Notes: generated by a model from the letters alone, not told the origin. A stretch of DNA of 64,000 nucleotides from Anaerovorax sp. IOR16 (GCF_017168145.1 NZ_JADQTL010000011.1:1-64000); one strand, 5' to 3'; positions 17,453 to 26,718 are shown, counted from the stretch's first letter. A program made the numbers and translations.

Positions 17453-17541
17453 ACAAAATAATTAGTTCAAGCAACATAAAATAAATTATTCGTTTCTTTT
17501 AAGAGGAAAAAGATAAGATTAATGCCTTGGAGGAAATTCTT

Positions 17542-18477
17542 ATGGAACAATCTATGACCCGAAAAGTTGTAATGAAAGTCTCCCTAATCAGCATTTTAGT
17601 AAACATATTATTATCATTATTTAAACTTTTTGCTGGAATTCTTGCTAAATCTGGAGCAATGGTATCCGATGCGGTTCATTCGGCTTCAGATGTCTTTAGT
17701 ACCTTTGTTGTTATCATTGGAGTGAGAATGGCAACAAAAGAATCGGATAAGGAACATCCTTACGGACATGAACGAATCGAGTGTGTTGCTGCCATCTTAC
17801 TAGCAGCTACTCTTGGTTTTGTCGGAATGGGTATAGGATATTCTGGATTGATGAAAATTATTTTAGCTCATGAAGAAAATTTAATCATTCCCGGTCCTTT
17901 GGCATTGATTGCGGCTGTGAGTTCAATGATAATTAAAGAAGGCATGTTTTGGTATACAAGATATGCAGCAAAAAAGATTCAATCGGGAGCTTTAATGGCA
18001 GATGCCTGGCATCATCGTTCTGATGCACTTTCTTCTGTAGGAAGCTTTGCTGGTATATTTGGGGCGAGACTTGGTCTGCCAATTCTTGATCCGGTAGCAA
18101 GTATCATTATTTGCCTTTTTATTATAAAAGCAGCATATGATATTTTTATTGATTCCATAGAAAAAATGATGGATAAAGCTTGTGATGACGTATTTATTGA
18201 AGGAATTAAAGCTGTAATAATGGAGCAAGAAGGGGTGTTGGGAATTGATCAAATAAAAACCCGATTATTTGGGGAAAAAATTTATGTAGATATTGAGATT
18301 CAAGCAAATGGGAATGAAACATTAAATTATACTCATGAAATTGCACATAAAATACATGATGCAATTGAAAATGACTTTCCGAAGGTAAAACATTGCATGG
18401 TACATGTAAATCCAGTTTGTTTTGAAAATAAGGAAAAGGATAAAGAAGAGAGAGAAAAAGTGTCTGGAGAAGAGTAG
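17542..18477 (+). CDS. czcD: cation diffusion facilitator (Co2+/Ni2+ or Zn2+ exporter)
   Basis: Exports divalent metal in exchange for protons. 311 residues with six membrane helices and a cytoplasmic C-terminal domain. Metal-site motifs: SDAVHSASD near residues 42-50 (helix 2) and DAWHHRSDA near 153-161 (helix 5), as in CDF proteins. ATG 17542 has GGAGG 8 bases upstream; the in-frame TTG at 17527 is rejected. The leader carries a NiCo riboswitch, which points to Ni2+ and Co2+ as the physiological signals. Confidence 0.88.
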   Translation: MEQSMTRKVVMKVSLISILVNILLSLFKLFAGILAKSGAMVSDAVHSASDVFSTFVVIIGVRMATKESDKEHPYGHERIECVAAILLAATLGFVGMGIGYSGLMKIILAHEENLIIPGPLALIAAVSSMIIKEGMFWYTRYAAKKIQSGALMADAWHHRSDALSSVGSFAGIFGARLGLPILDPVASIIICLFIIKAAYDIFIDSIEKMMDKACDDVFIEGIKAVIMEQEGVLGIDQIKTRLFGEKIYVDIEIQANGNETLNYTHEIAHKIHDAIENDFPKVKHCMVHVNPVCFENKEKDKEEREKVSGEE

Positions 18478-18566
18478 CATATAGAAACTGATAATAGTGT
18501 CTGAAAAGTGCAGTGCTGTTTTAGTTTGGATGTGGGAAAGTGATAGTTAATTAACGTAAATGTAAA

Positions 18567-18617
18567 ACATTCTATGGCAAAATAAAGATTTTTTTACCAT
18601 AGAATGTTTTTTATATA
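18567..18617. terminator. bidirectional terminator
   Basis: AACATTCTATGG and its complement CCATAGAATGTT around an AT-rich loop, then TTTTTT; on the minus strand the stem is also followed by T-rich DNA. It serves the convergent czcD and DUF5105-like genes. Confidence 0.8.
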
Positions 18618-18648
18618 AAGGTTTTTTACTTAAGAAATAATTTTATAC

Positions 18649-19260
18649 TTATTCATTAAATGCATCCGACATTTCTGTTACAAAATCGATTAAACCACCG
18701 GTTAATGCATTAATAATATCCGCGTTATCTTCGAAATCATCAATTTTCCATCCTTCATCAGTCTTGGTTAATTTAATCACAGCTGTCTTTTCATAGTCAA
18801 AAGTTGCATTGTTTAAATGTTCAATAACAGTACTTTCCATAAGCTCATCCATTTCTTCGTCGGATACATCTGAAAAAATCATGGAAAGTGCTTTTTGAAA
18901 ATAATCTGCTACTGCTGCTTTAAAGGTTTCCCCAAAATTATATGTTTTTATTGTTACATCAACCGTTGCAGTATCACCGTCAACTTTTTCGTTAGACAAT
19001 GTATATTCAAACGATAATAATTTTTCTTTCAATGTGGTAACAAATTCTTCACTGTATGATTCTGTGTCGACACCAGCAACATCTAAAAAACTTGCAGCTT
19101 CCGTATCTCCAGAGTATATTTTAGATATCGTTGTTGTATCATTTTCTTTTAGAGCTTTCATATAGGAATTGACGACATCACTTGGTGATGGTTCATTACG
19201 ACATGAAACAACAGATAAGCACATAATTATTGCTAATAAAATTGTAATTATTTTTTTCAT
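18649..19260 (-). CDS. lipoprotein, DUF5105/DUF4878-like
   Basis: 203-residue lipoprotein: signal peptide with lipobox VVSC (Cys near residue 20). The first 45 residues after it (PSDVVNSYMKALKENDT) resemble the start of DUF4878/DUF5105 domains, small alpha/beta (NTF2-like) exported domains with no known activity; a DxxTATVDVTIK strand and a closing EGWKIDDF strand fit this fold. ATG 19260 follows GGAGG. Function unknown. Confidence 0.72.
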   Translation of the reverse strand: MKKIITILLAIIMCLSVVSCRNEPSPSDVVNSYMKALKENDTTTISKIYSGDTEAASFLDVAGVDTESYSEEFVTTLKEKLLSFEYTLSNEKVDGDTATVDVTIKTYNFGETFKAAVADYFQKALSMIFSDVSDEEMDELMESTVIEHLNNATFDYEKTAVIKLTKTDEGWKIDDFEDNADIINALTGGLIDFVTEMSDAFNE

Positions 19261-19359
19261 TTTTTCCTCCGATTTACTTATAAATAGTTTTGGTTCGTTT
19301 TGTGCTTTACAAAGTTGTCAATTATAACATACGACTTGCTTCAGCAGGGTCGTTTGTTT

Positions 19360-19950
19360 TTATTTTACTTTTGTTAATTTAATTGTCACTCCATCAATTT
19401 TAAGAATGGTTCCTGAAGGCAAAGAAATATTTTTATATTCTTGCTTATAAAAATTGTCCAGTCCAATTTCGGAGTTTTTATCCGGTGTCCCCATGATTGC
19501 ATTGATTCCCCCCGAAAGTAAGTTGCTAGAGCTAACATTACCTCCTCCTTTTATGGCTGTTATGGTATATGTTCCAGCGGAGAAGTCTATCCCAGAGGTA
19601 TAGTTTCCGTTAGCAAACTCATATTCTTCTTTTGAATTTGATATATCTGCTGGTTGAGTTCCTATGTAAATTGATTTTGTAGAATTGTTCCAAGATACTT
19701 CTTGTCCTAGAGCTTCGCTTACGGCTCTCAGTGGAACATAAGTAGTTCCATTGTAAATAAATGGTTCTACTGTATTTCCCTTAGGGTCTTTCATTGCTGT
19801 GAGTTTCTCATTAATGTAGATTTTAATATTACTATAGCCAACAGAAAGATTTTTTGTTCCGGTTTCTGCGAATGATGTTAATGAAAGTCCTAATACTAAT
19901 GTTGTGACAATCATTCCTGACAAAAATCCCTTTATTTTGTCTTTATTCAT
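19360..19950 (-). CDS. secreted protein with copper-amine-oxidase N-terminal-like (stalk) domain
   Basis: 196 residues: Sec signal peptide (to about residue 29), then a domain with PFIYNGTTYVPLRAVSEALG followed by VSWNNSTKSIYIG, the mark of the amine_oxidase_N-like domain that is common in clostridial exported proteins and has no catalytic role. The C-terminal part (GNYTSGIDFSAGTYTITAIKG) looks like a small beta-sandwich of unknown use. Upstream 19951-20195 is very AT-rich and holds no gene I can support. Confidence 0.78.
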   Translation of the reverse strand: MNKDKIKGFLSGMIVTTLVLGLSLTSFAETGTKNLSVGYSNIKIYINEKLTAMKDPKGNTVEPFIYNGTTYVPLRAVSEALGQEVSWNNSTKSIYIGTQPADISNSKEEYEFANGNYTSGIDFSAGTYTITAIKGGGNVSSSNLLSGGINAIMGTPDKNSEIGLDNFYKQEYKNISLPSGTILKIDGVTIKLTKVK

Positions 19951-20208
19951 TTTTTCCTCCCCAATCCCTTTAAAAAATAAATTAAATCATAAAAATTAAA
20001 AAATTAAAAATTTTTACAAAATAATATTTACAATATGATTTTATGACAAAATTATACATAAGTCAATAAAACGTTTTACGATGAATTCATTTGTCATGAG
20101 TTCCCAAATTCAATGTCTGTATTGTCTTACATCAAGAAATAAATATGTAAATTTATTAAAAAAAATAACGTATCACATAAAAGCAATCCGTTATTTCTAC
20201 TTGGTATC

Positions 20209-20631
20209 GACTCCCTAGACAAAAGAAAAACCGCTATTACTAGCGGTTGTCTACTTGGTATCCCGTAGAGGAGTTCGAAGTCGCTGTTCATGAACACGCC
20301 TTCCGTTCTGTGTATGCCCGTACAGCATACTTGAACCACTTCACTATAAAATACTACACAGTAGTATTTTATGTACGTTCGTGCCCTTTCGGGTTCGACT
20401 CCCTTGACAAAAGAAAAACCGCTATTACTAGCGGTTGTCTACTTGGTATCCCGTAGGGGAGTTCAAAGTCGTTGTTCATGAACACGCCTTCCGTTCTGCG
20501 TATGCCCGTACAGCATACTTGAACCACTTCACTATAAAATACTACACAGTAGTATTTTATGTAGGTTCGTGTCCTTTCGGGTTCGACTCCTTCGACAAAA
20601 GAAAAACCGCTATTACTAGCGGTTGTCTACT
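20209..20631 (-). repeat. 188-bp tandem repeats derived from the tRNA-Glu 3' end and terminator
   Basis: Two full units (20256-20443 and 20444-20631) and a deleted third remnant (20209-20255). Read on the minus strand each unit ends with the acceptor 3' strand of the adjacent tRNA-Glu (CTACGGGATACCA) and its terminator (AACCGCTA-GTAA-TAGCGGTTTTTC). The middle holds a perfect palindrome (ATAAAATACTAC, ACA, complement), a GTATGC/GCATAC hairpin and GTTCATGAAC. Units differ at a few positions. The plus-strand open frames crossing them are repeat artefacts. No full tRNA cloverleaf can be drawn in either unit. Confidence 0.8.
20600..20624 (-). terminator. tRNA-Glu terminator
   Basis: On the minus strand AACCGCTA, loop GTAA, TAGCGGTT, TTTC; 8 bases after the CCA end. 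Identical hairpins recur 188 and 376 bases further downstream. Confidence 0.85.
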
Positions 20632-20706
20632 TGGTATCCCGTAGGGGAGTCGAACCCCTGATTCCACCGTGAGAGGGTGGCGTCTTGACCACTTGACCAA
20701 CAGGAC
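20632..20706 (-). tRNA. tRNA-Glu (anticodon CTC)
   Basis: Cloverleaf can be drawn on the minus strand: acceptor GTCCTGT/ACGGGAT, anticodon stem CCACC/GGTGG with loop CTCTCAC (anticodon CTC, reads GAG), T stem-loop AGGGG-TTCGACT-CCCCT, discriminator A and an encoded CCA (20634-20632). Confidence 0.92.
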
Positions 20707-20884
20707 ATATTCTTTTTAAGATCTAATAGCTCTATCAGACTTTAATTATTATAATCGTTTTTCTTTTATTTGTCTATGGTATTCTGATAAGTTTTTTGAT
20801 AAAATGTGTAGTAACATCCTTTCCGTACTTACTTTTTTCGGGCGGAAATGACAGGGGAATTACTTGATAAAGGAGATAAAATAT

Positions 20885-22363
20885 ATGAATCATTATAAAA
20901 GTACAAGAGGCAGTGCGGAAATGAAAACAGCAGCACAGGCAATCATAAAAGGCATTGCAGAAGATAAAGGATTGTTTGTTCCGGAAACTCTTCCTAAGCT
21001 TATGGAAAGACCGGAGGATTTAGTTTCTTTAGACTATAGAGAAGTCGCTTATCGTGTGCTATCTAAATTTTTAGATGATTATACAGAAGAAGAATTGAGA
21101 CATTGTATCAATTCTGCTTATGACAATAAATTTGAAGCGGAAGAAGTAGTACCTTTAAAGAAAGGTGGAAATGCGTATTTCCTTGAGCTTTATCATGGAA
21201 AAACCGCAGCCTTTAAGGATATGGCATTATCGATTCTTCCTTATCTTTTAACCACTGCAATGAAAAAAGAAAAAGAAGACAATAAAATTGTTATCTTGAC
21301 TGCAACTTCAGGTGATACGGGAAAAGCTGCTTTGGAGGGATTTGCAGACGTTGACGGTACGGAAATCATCGTTTTCTATCCGAGCGAAGGCGTAAGTCAG
21401 GTGCAGGAAAGACAGATGGTGACGCAAGAGGGAGAGAATACTCATGTATATGCTATCCATGGAAATTTTGACGATGCACAAACAGGTGTAAAGAAAATTT
21501 TTAGCGATAAAGCGTTTGCGGAAGAATTAGCCAACAAGGGTTGCAAATTCTCTTCTGCAAATTCCATAAATATTGGAAGATTAGTACCACAGGTAGCGTA
21601 TTATGTTTGGTCATATGCACAGTTAATTAAGCAGGGGGTGCTGCAAGCAGGCGAAAAGATGAACGTGGTTGTACCGACCGGAAACTTCGGAAACATTTTG
21701 GCTGCTTACTATGCAAAGCAGATGGGAATTCCAATCAATAAATTCCTATGTGCATCCAATGAAAACAAGGTTCTTACTGATTTTATCAATACAGGTATTT
21801 ATGATATTCATAGAGAGTTTCATATTACAAATTCACCTTCGATGGACATCCTTATTTCCAGTAATTTAGAACGATTGCTTTATCATTTGTCCGGTGGAAA
21901 CGGTGCTGAGATTGCGAATTTAATGGAAAACTTGGAAAAGAATAAAAAATATGAGGTAAGCAGTACTATAAAAAATGGCTTGGCTGATTTTTATGCGGGA
22001 TTTGCTACCGAAGAAGAAACAAAAAAAGCCATTGGTGATTTATATGCAAAAGATAATTATTTAATGGATACCCATACTGCAGTGGCATATAAAGTGTATG
22101 AAGATTATCGTCAGGAAACCGGAGATACGACTCCAACGGTCATTGCATCGACGGCGAGTGCATACAAGTTTGCAGATAGTGTAGCAGATGCCATTGGCTT
22201 ACCAAAGTTTGCAGATGGATTTGCTTACATTAGTGCTTTGAATGCAAAAACAGGAGTTCGTGTGCCAAAGGGACTTGCAGGCCTAGAGAATAAAAAAGTG
22301 CGACATACAGGCGTTGTAAACAAGGATGCACTTGCTGATGCTGTACGGGAATCTTTGAAGTAA
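20885..22363 (+). CDS. thrC: threonine synthase
   Basis: PLP enzyme converting O-phosphohomoserine to threonine. 492 residues, the long (yeast/E. coli-type) form: N-terminal YKSTRG, DKGLFVPE, PLP lysine in GKTAAFKDMA near residue 110, TSGDTGKAAL and the nucleotide/phosphate loop PTGNFGNI. ATG 20885 has AAGGAG 8 bases upstream and is preferred to the TTG at 20864. Stands alone; no hom or thrB gene near it. Confidence 0.94.
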   Translation: MNHYKSTRGSAEMKTAAQAIIKGIAEDKGLFVPETLPKLMERPEDLVSLDYREVAYRVLSKFLDDYTEEELRHCINSAYDNKFEAEEVVPLKKGGNAYFLELYHGKTAAFKDMALSILPYLLTTAMKKEKEDNKIVILTATSGDTGKAALEGFADVDGTEIIVFYPSEGVSQVQERQMVTQEGENTHVYAIHGNFDDAQTGVKKIFSDKAFAEELANKGCKFSSANSINIGRLVPQVAYYVWSYAQLIKQGVLQAGEKMNVVVPTGNFGNILAAYYAKQMGIPINKFLCASNENKVLTDFINTGIYDIHREFHITNSPSMDILISSNLERLLYHLSGGNGAEIANLMENLEKNKKYEVSSTIKNGLADFYAGFATEEETKKAIGDLYAKDNYLMDTHTAVAYKVYEDYRQETGDTTPTVIASTASAYKFADSVADAIGLPKFADGFAYISALNAKTGVRVPKGLAGLENKKVRHTGVVNKDALADAVRESLK

Positions 22364-22446
22364 TTCCCTCTATAGCGAAGGCGACAAAAAAGGAGTAGAC
22401 AAATTGCTGTATTGCAGTTTGTTCTGCTCCTGTTTTATTTGCCATT

Positions 22447-23613
22447 TTATTTAAATTGTTTCAGTACAGTTTCAAAACGATTCATGGCTAAATTGATTTC
22501 CTCTTCGGAAACGGTTAAAGGTGGAAGAATGCGAATCGTTTCATTGCTGCTTCCGGCAAGCAGAAGCTTTTGCTCCATACATTTTTTTATGATTTCTTTC
22601 GAGGAATGTTTCATGTGCACCCCAAGAAGTAATCCTTTTCCGCGAACTTCTTGGATAAGGGGATATGATTCTTGCAATTCCTTTAATTTTGCAACCAGTT
22701 GGTTGCTTTTTTTATTAACTTGAGCAAGAATGTGATTATCAATTAGCTCTTCTAAGATTGTAAGTCCGCATGCACAGGCTAAGGGATTTCCTCCAAATGT
22801 ACTCCCGTGATCACCCGGTTCAATGCAATTTGCTGCTTTATCAGACGCAACAACAGCACCAATAGGGAACCCGCCACCGAGTCCTTTTGCAATGGAAATC
22901 AGATCTGGCTTTACATTAAAATATTGGTAAGCAAAAAGGTGCCCGCTTCTTCCCATTCCGCTTTGTACCTCGTCAAGAATAAGTAGTGCATTATAATGAT
23001 CGCACAGCTTTCGTATGCCGGTTATAAATTCTTTGGTTGCGGATATGACACCGCATTCTCCTTGGATTGGTTCTAATATGACAGCAGACACAGAATCATC
23101 CATGAGTGCCTCTACACTTTTTAAATCGTTGAAAATAGCCTCTTGTACATCTTCTAAGAGCGGACGGAATTTCTTCTGATATTTTTCTTGACCTGTAATC
23201 GAAAGGGAACCCAATGTACGTCCATGAAAAGAGTTTTTCATGTAAATAATTTTCTTTTTATTTGGTGAAATATTGCTTCCGTATTTTCGAGCAATTTTAA
23301 TTATCGCTTCATTTGCTTCTGTACCACTATTACAGAAAAATACTTTTGAGAGGTCAGTAAGTTCACAAAGACGTTTTGCTAAATTTAAAACAGTATCATT
23401 CCAAAAATAATTTGAGATATTCATTAAAGTGTTACTTTGTTTTTGAATGGTTTCAACTAAAGATGGATGACAATGGCCAAGAGCGTTTACAGCTATTCCG
23501 GAAATGAAATCCAGATAGGCATTGCCATTGTCGTCGTAAAGCCAAGAACCTTGACCATAGTTAAAGGTCAAATCATATTTGGAATAAAAAGGAATTAAAT
23601 AGTCATTTTTCAT
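22447..23613 (-). CDS. class III aminotransferase, ArgD/acetylornithine aminotransferase family
   Basis: PLP-dependent omega-aminotransferase of 388 residues. Marks: GSWLYDDNGNAYLDF at the N-terminus, FCNSGTEANEAIIK, FHGRTLGSLS, LDEVQSGMGRSG and the PLP lysine in SIAKGLGGGFPIGA near residue 241. ATG 23613 follows GGAGG; the longer frame to 23709 is rejected. It is divergent from the riboswitch-controlled dap operon. ArgD of E. coli also works as N-succinyl-diaminopimelate aminotransferase, so this enzyme may supply the missing transamination step of lysine synthesis; arginine synthesis is the alternative, but no arg genes lie beside it. Confidence 0.82.
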   Translation of the reverse strand: MKNDYLIPFYSKYDLTFNYGQGSWLYDDNGNAYLDFISGIAVNALGHCHPSLVETIQKQSNTLMNISNYFWNDTVLNLAKRLCELTDLSKVFFCNSGTEANEAIIKIARKYGSNISPNKKKIIYMKNSFHGRTLGSLSITGQEKYQKKFRPLLEDVQEAIFNDLKSVEALMDDSVSAVILEPIQGECGVISATKEFITGIRKLCDHYNALLILDEVQSGMGRSGHLFAYQYFNVKPDLISIAKGLGGGFPIGAVVASDKAANCIEPGDHGSTFGGNPLACACGLTILEELIDNHILAQVNKKSNQLVAKLKELQESYPLIQEVRGKGLLLGVHMKHSSKEIIKKCMEQKLLLAGSSNETIRILPPLTVSEEEINLAMNRFETVLKQFK

Positions 23614-23788
23614 ATTATATCCTCCATTTCCATTAATTTTTCGTTCAATGATTCCTATATATTGATAAATATTAAGAGACACTATAAAGCAGATAAAACG
23701 ATTCGTCAATCATTTCTTTTATAAAATTATAAAAAAATAAATCATTTTATGAAAGAAAGAAGAAAAATTAAAAATATTAAAAAAATGC

Positions 23789-23817
23789 TTGCTTTTTTTC
23801 TTAATACCAAGTAAACT
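23789..23817 (+). promoter_or_regulatory. promoter of the dap operon
   Basis: TTGCTT (23789-23794), 17-base spacer, TAAACT (23812-23817), about 16 bases before the start of the lysine aptamer. Confidence 0.5.
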
Positions 23818-23827
23818 AGCAACATTA

Positions 23828-24000
23828 ATGTTGATAGAGGTGCGGAGTAAAAGAAGATGTAAATCGCCGGCGGGCAATGATTTATGTTGGAGGTATCCTT
23901 CGCCGAACTGTAGATTTAGGCGTAAATCTATGGTGGGCTTATAGTCAATAGCTATAAGACTGTCTACGAAAGTAGTTGTGCTATCCTTAATGACCGTAAT
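23828..24000 (+). promoter_or_regulatory. lysine riboswitch (L box)
   Basis: Conserved blocks in correct order: GATAGAGGTGCGGA..AGTA (P1 5' arm and junction), GGAGGTATCC..GCCGAACTG, ATGGTGGGC, CTATAAGACTGTC and GTGCTATCC (P1 3' arm; GATAG pairs with CTATC). A terminator follows 50 bases later. Lysine binding would stop transcription before dapA. Confidence 0.92.
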
Positions 24001-24047
24001 TTTGATGTACTTTAATTTTTAAAGGTTCATTCAAAAAAATTTTACGT

Positions 24048-24080
24048 CAACAAGGGATACCTTGTTGATTTTTTTTTTAC
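24048..24080 (+). terminator. terminator of the lysine riboswitch
   Basis: CAACAAGG, loop GATA, CCTTGTTG, then A and a run of T. Forms the off state ahead of dapA. Confidence 0.9.
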
Positions 24081-24135
24081 ATTTATGGTTTAGGGGGATA
24101 ACAATGGTGAAACGATAAAGATTAGGAGTGAGATT

Positions 24136-25029
24136 ATGAGAATGTTTCGTGGATCAATGGTTGCTTTAATTACACCTTTTTATGAGGATGGAAGTGTAAA
24201 TTACACAAAATTGATTGAATTGGTAGAATGGCATATTACGAAGAAAACGGATGGAATCGTCGTATTAGGGACAACGGCAGAATCGCCGTCGTTGACCATA
24301 AGGGAAAAAGATAAAATTCTAAAAACTGTGATTGGAGTAGCCGACCATCGCATACCAGTTATTGCAGGAAGTGGATCAAATAACACGTTGCAAGCAAAAG
24401 AAGATAGTCTCAAGTATGAGGCGATGGGGGCAGATGGACTTCTTGTAATTACACCATATTACAATAAAACCAATAAAGCTGGCATGATATCGCATTTTAC
24501 GGAGATTGCAGATGCGGTTTCGATTCCGATGATTCTTTATAATGTACCAGGGAGAACCGGATGCTCTTTAACAGTAGAAGCAGTAGAGCTATTAAGCAGA
24601 CATAAAAACATTATAGGAATTAAAGAAGCGAGCGGCGATATTGGATTTGTAAGCTGTATTTCAAAATTAATTAATCCTGATTTTACGGTATACTCAGGAA
24701 ATGATGACATGATTGTTCCGATTTTATCCCTTGGAGGGTCAGGTGTAATTTCGGTGCTGGCAAATATTCTGCCGACAGAGACGCATCAGATTGTGGATGA
24801 ATACTTAAAGGGTAATGTTGAATTAGCCAGACAGATGCAATTAAAGTACCTTGACTTTATTAATGCTTTGTTTATTGAAACAAATCCTATTCCGATTAAA
24901 GAAGCTATGAATTATTTTGGAATGAACGTCGGGGGATATCGTCTACCTCTTTGTAGTATGGAAGAACAATCAAGAGAAAAGTTACAAAAAACAATGTCGG
25001 TTTTAGATATCAGTAAGGAGGCATCATGA
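24136..25029 (+). CDS. dapA: 4-hydroxy-tetrahydrodipicolinate synthase
   Basis: Condenses aspartate semialdehyde and pyruvate in the first committed lysine/DAP step. 297 residues, TIM-barrel family: TTAESPSL near residue 45, catalytic Tyr in LYNVPGRTG near 134, Schiff-base Lys in GIKEASGD near 162. ATG 24136 follows TTAGGAG. First gene of dapA-dapB-dapH, under a lysine riboswitch; its stop overlaps the dapB start. Confidence 0.95.
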   Translation: MRMFRGSMVALITPFYEDGSVNYTKLIELVEWHITKKTDGIVVLGTTAESPSLTIREKDKILKTVIGVADHRIPVIAGSGSNNTLQAKEDSLKYEAMGADGLLVITPYYNKTNKAGMISHFTEIADAVSIPMILYNVPGRTGCSLTVEAVELLSRHKNIIGIKEASGDIGFVSCISKLINPDFTVYSGNDDMIVPILSLGGSGVISVLANILPTETHQIVDEYLKGNVELARQMQLKYLDFINALFIETNPIPIKEAMNYFGMNVGGYRLPLCSMEEQSREKLQKTMSVLDISKEAS

Positions 25030-25790
25030 AAAATAAAAATAATGAAAGTCGTATTAAAGTGGTATTGGTTGGTGCGGGGAAAACAGGAAAAATGGTCAGT
25101 ATGAAAATTGAACAGGCTGAGGATATGACTTTGATAGGAGTTGTAACGAAGCAAAGAGAGAATGAAAAATGCTTTGATTCGTTTGATGAAATTACTGAAA
25201 CACCATCTGTTATTATAGACTTTAGCCATCCAGATCGCCTCGATTCTATTATTGAGTATGCAGCTCCTCGTTGTATTCCATTGGTTTTAGGAACGACCGG
25301 CTATCGTGAAGAACAAAAGGAAAAGATTATAAAATGGGCACAGAAGATCCCAATTGTTTATACATCCAATTTTTCTTTAGGAATTACTGTTTTGCAGAGG
25401 GTACTAAAGCAGATTACTCCGATTCTGAAGGAAGAGTTTGATATAGAGCTGGTAGAAATGCATCACAATACAAAGCTGGATTCTCCGAGTGGAACTGCTA
25501 AAATGCTTTTAGAAACATTAAATGAAAGCCAGACGTATAAATTGGTTTATGGCAGAAGTGGGAACGTAAGACGGGGTAATGAAATTGGTGTGCATTCGAT
25601 AAGGGGCGGGTCGATTGCCGGACAACATAATATTATTTACGCAGGAGAGGATGAGATATTAGAATTTTCTCATCAAGCACATTCTAATTCAATTTTTGCA
25701 AAAGGAGCTTTAAAAGCAGCAAGGTTTATTTTATCAAAACAGTCAGGGTTGTACGATATGAATGATGTTTTATTTGAAAGGAATGAATGA
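25026..25790 (+). CDS. dapB: 4-hydroxy-tetrahydrodipicolinate reductase
   Basis: NAD(P)H-dependent reduction to tetrahydrodipicolinate. 254 residues: VGAGKTGKMV nucleotide-binding loop near residue 13, LGTTGY, and the substrate site EMHHNTKLDSPSGTAKM with HH and K. Overlaps dapA by ATGA and is followed by dapH after 3 bases, so the three are translated together. Confidence 0.94.
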   Translation: MKNKNNESRIKVVLVGAGKTGKMVSMKIEQAEDMTLIGVVTKQRENEKCFDSFDEITETPSVIIDFSHPDRLDSIIEYAAPRCIPLVLGTTGYREEQKEKIIKWAQKIPIVYTSNFSLGITVLQRVLKQITPILKEEFDIELVEMHHNTKLDSPSGTAKMLLETLNESQTYKLVYGRSGNVRRGNEIGVHSIRGGSIAGQHNIIYAGEDEILEFSHQAHSNSIFAKGALKAARFILSKQSGLYDMNDVLFERNE

Positions 25791-25793
25791 TAA

Positions 25794-26501
25794 ATGGAAG
25801 CACGTGAAATCATTAAATTTATCCAAGAATCGAAAAAGAAAACGCCAGTTAAGGTGTTTTTAAAAGAAAAAAAACGAGAGGGTTGTCAAGCAATCGCATT
25901 TCCTGGTTGTCAAGTATTCGGACTTGAGAATCGCATCATTTTTGGAGACTGGGAAGAAATCTCCCTTATTATAGAAAAAAACAAAGATCAGATTGAGGAT
26001 ATGATTGTGGAAAATGATTCTCGTAATTCAGCCATTCCTTTATTGGATAAAAGAAGTATAAACGCACGTATTGAACCGGGTGCAATTATCCGTGATCAGG
26101 TAGAGATTGGAGACAATGCGGTTATCATGATGGGGGCAGTTATAAACATTGGAACAATCATTGGATCGGGTACTATGGTTGATATGAATGCGGTTCTTGG
26201 TGGACGTGCTGTTATCGGGAAAAATTGTCATATTGGAGCGGGTACAGTAATTGCTGGTGTGATTGAACCACCAAGTGCAATTCCAGTTGTTATTGAGGAT
26301 GATGTTGTAATTGGTGCCAATGCAGTTGTGCTGGAGGGAGTTCATATTGGTAGGGGAGCCGTTGTGGCTGCAGGTGCGGTAGTCATTGAAGACGTACCTG
26401 AAAATATGATTGTTGCAGGAGTACCTGGTAAAATACTAAAAAGTAAGGATGAAAAATCTATTAAAAAGACAGAGATTGTTCATGCTTTAAGGAATCTATA
26501 A
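25794..26501 (+). CDS. dapH: tetrahydrodipicolinate N-acetyltransferase
   Basis: Acetyl-CoA-dependent N-acetylation that commits lysine synthesis to the acetyl route. 235 residues: short N-terminal domain followed by a left-handed beta-helix of hexapeptide repeats ([51 protein letters not shown]). Length and N-terminus fit DapH and not the longer succinyltransferase DapD. Last gene of the operon. Confidence 0.94.
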   Translation: MEAREIIKFIQESKKKTPVKVFLKEKKREGCQAIAFPGCQVFGLENRIIFGDWEEISLIIEKNKDQIEDMIVENDSRNSAIPLLDKRSINARIEPGAIIRDQVEIGDNAVIMMGAVINIGTIIGSGTMVDMNAVLGGRAVIGKNCHIGAGTVIAGVIEPPSAIPVVIEDDVVIGANAVVLEGVHIGRGAVVAAGAVVIEDVPENMIVAGVPGKILKSKDEKSIKKTEIVHALRNL

Positions 26502-26562
26502 TAATAAGGAAAGGGCGTTAACGGGTGACTTTTATAAGGATAGTTTTAATTTTTAAGATTCT

Positions 26563-26594
26563 CCGTAGGAAATTTTATTTTCTACGGTTTTTTA
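26563..26594 (+). terminator. dap operon terminator
   Basis: CCGTAGGAAA / TTTTCTACGG with short AT loop, then TTTTTT, about 60 bases after dapH. Confidence 0.85.
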
Positions 26595-26642
26595 TTTAGG
26601 AAAATAAAAATTTTTTAATTCAGAATTATATAATATATTCTA

Positions 26643-26700
26643 TTGACAAAAAAGAATTATGATGATATATTCATAACGTTGTTATGAAACAGTGTTATGA
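26643..26700 (+). promoter_or_regulatory. tetR promoter with TetR-type operator
   Basis: TTGACA (26643-26648), 17-base spacer, TATATT (26666-26671). Overlapping the -10 and start point is the inverted repeat TTCATAACGTTGTTATGAA (26670-26688), followed by another GTTATGA half-site (26694-26700). This fits autorepression by the TetR protein encoded 18 bases further on. Confidence 0.75.
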
Positions 26701-26718
26701 ATAATAAGAGGTGAAAAT

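Noticed and set aside
20209-20631. 188-bp repeats as CRISPR array or as additional tRNA genes
   Set aside because: Unit is too long and has no unique spacers; only the 3' strand of the acceptor and CCA are kept, and no 5' acceptor or proper T arm can be paired, so they are not tRNA genes.
20247-20644. Two similar 69-codon plus-strand open frames (from 20247 and 20435)
   Set aside because: They are the same frame in two tandem noncoding repeats, run through terminator hairpins and part of the tRNA, and have no ribosome-binding site.
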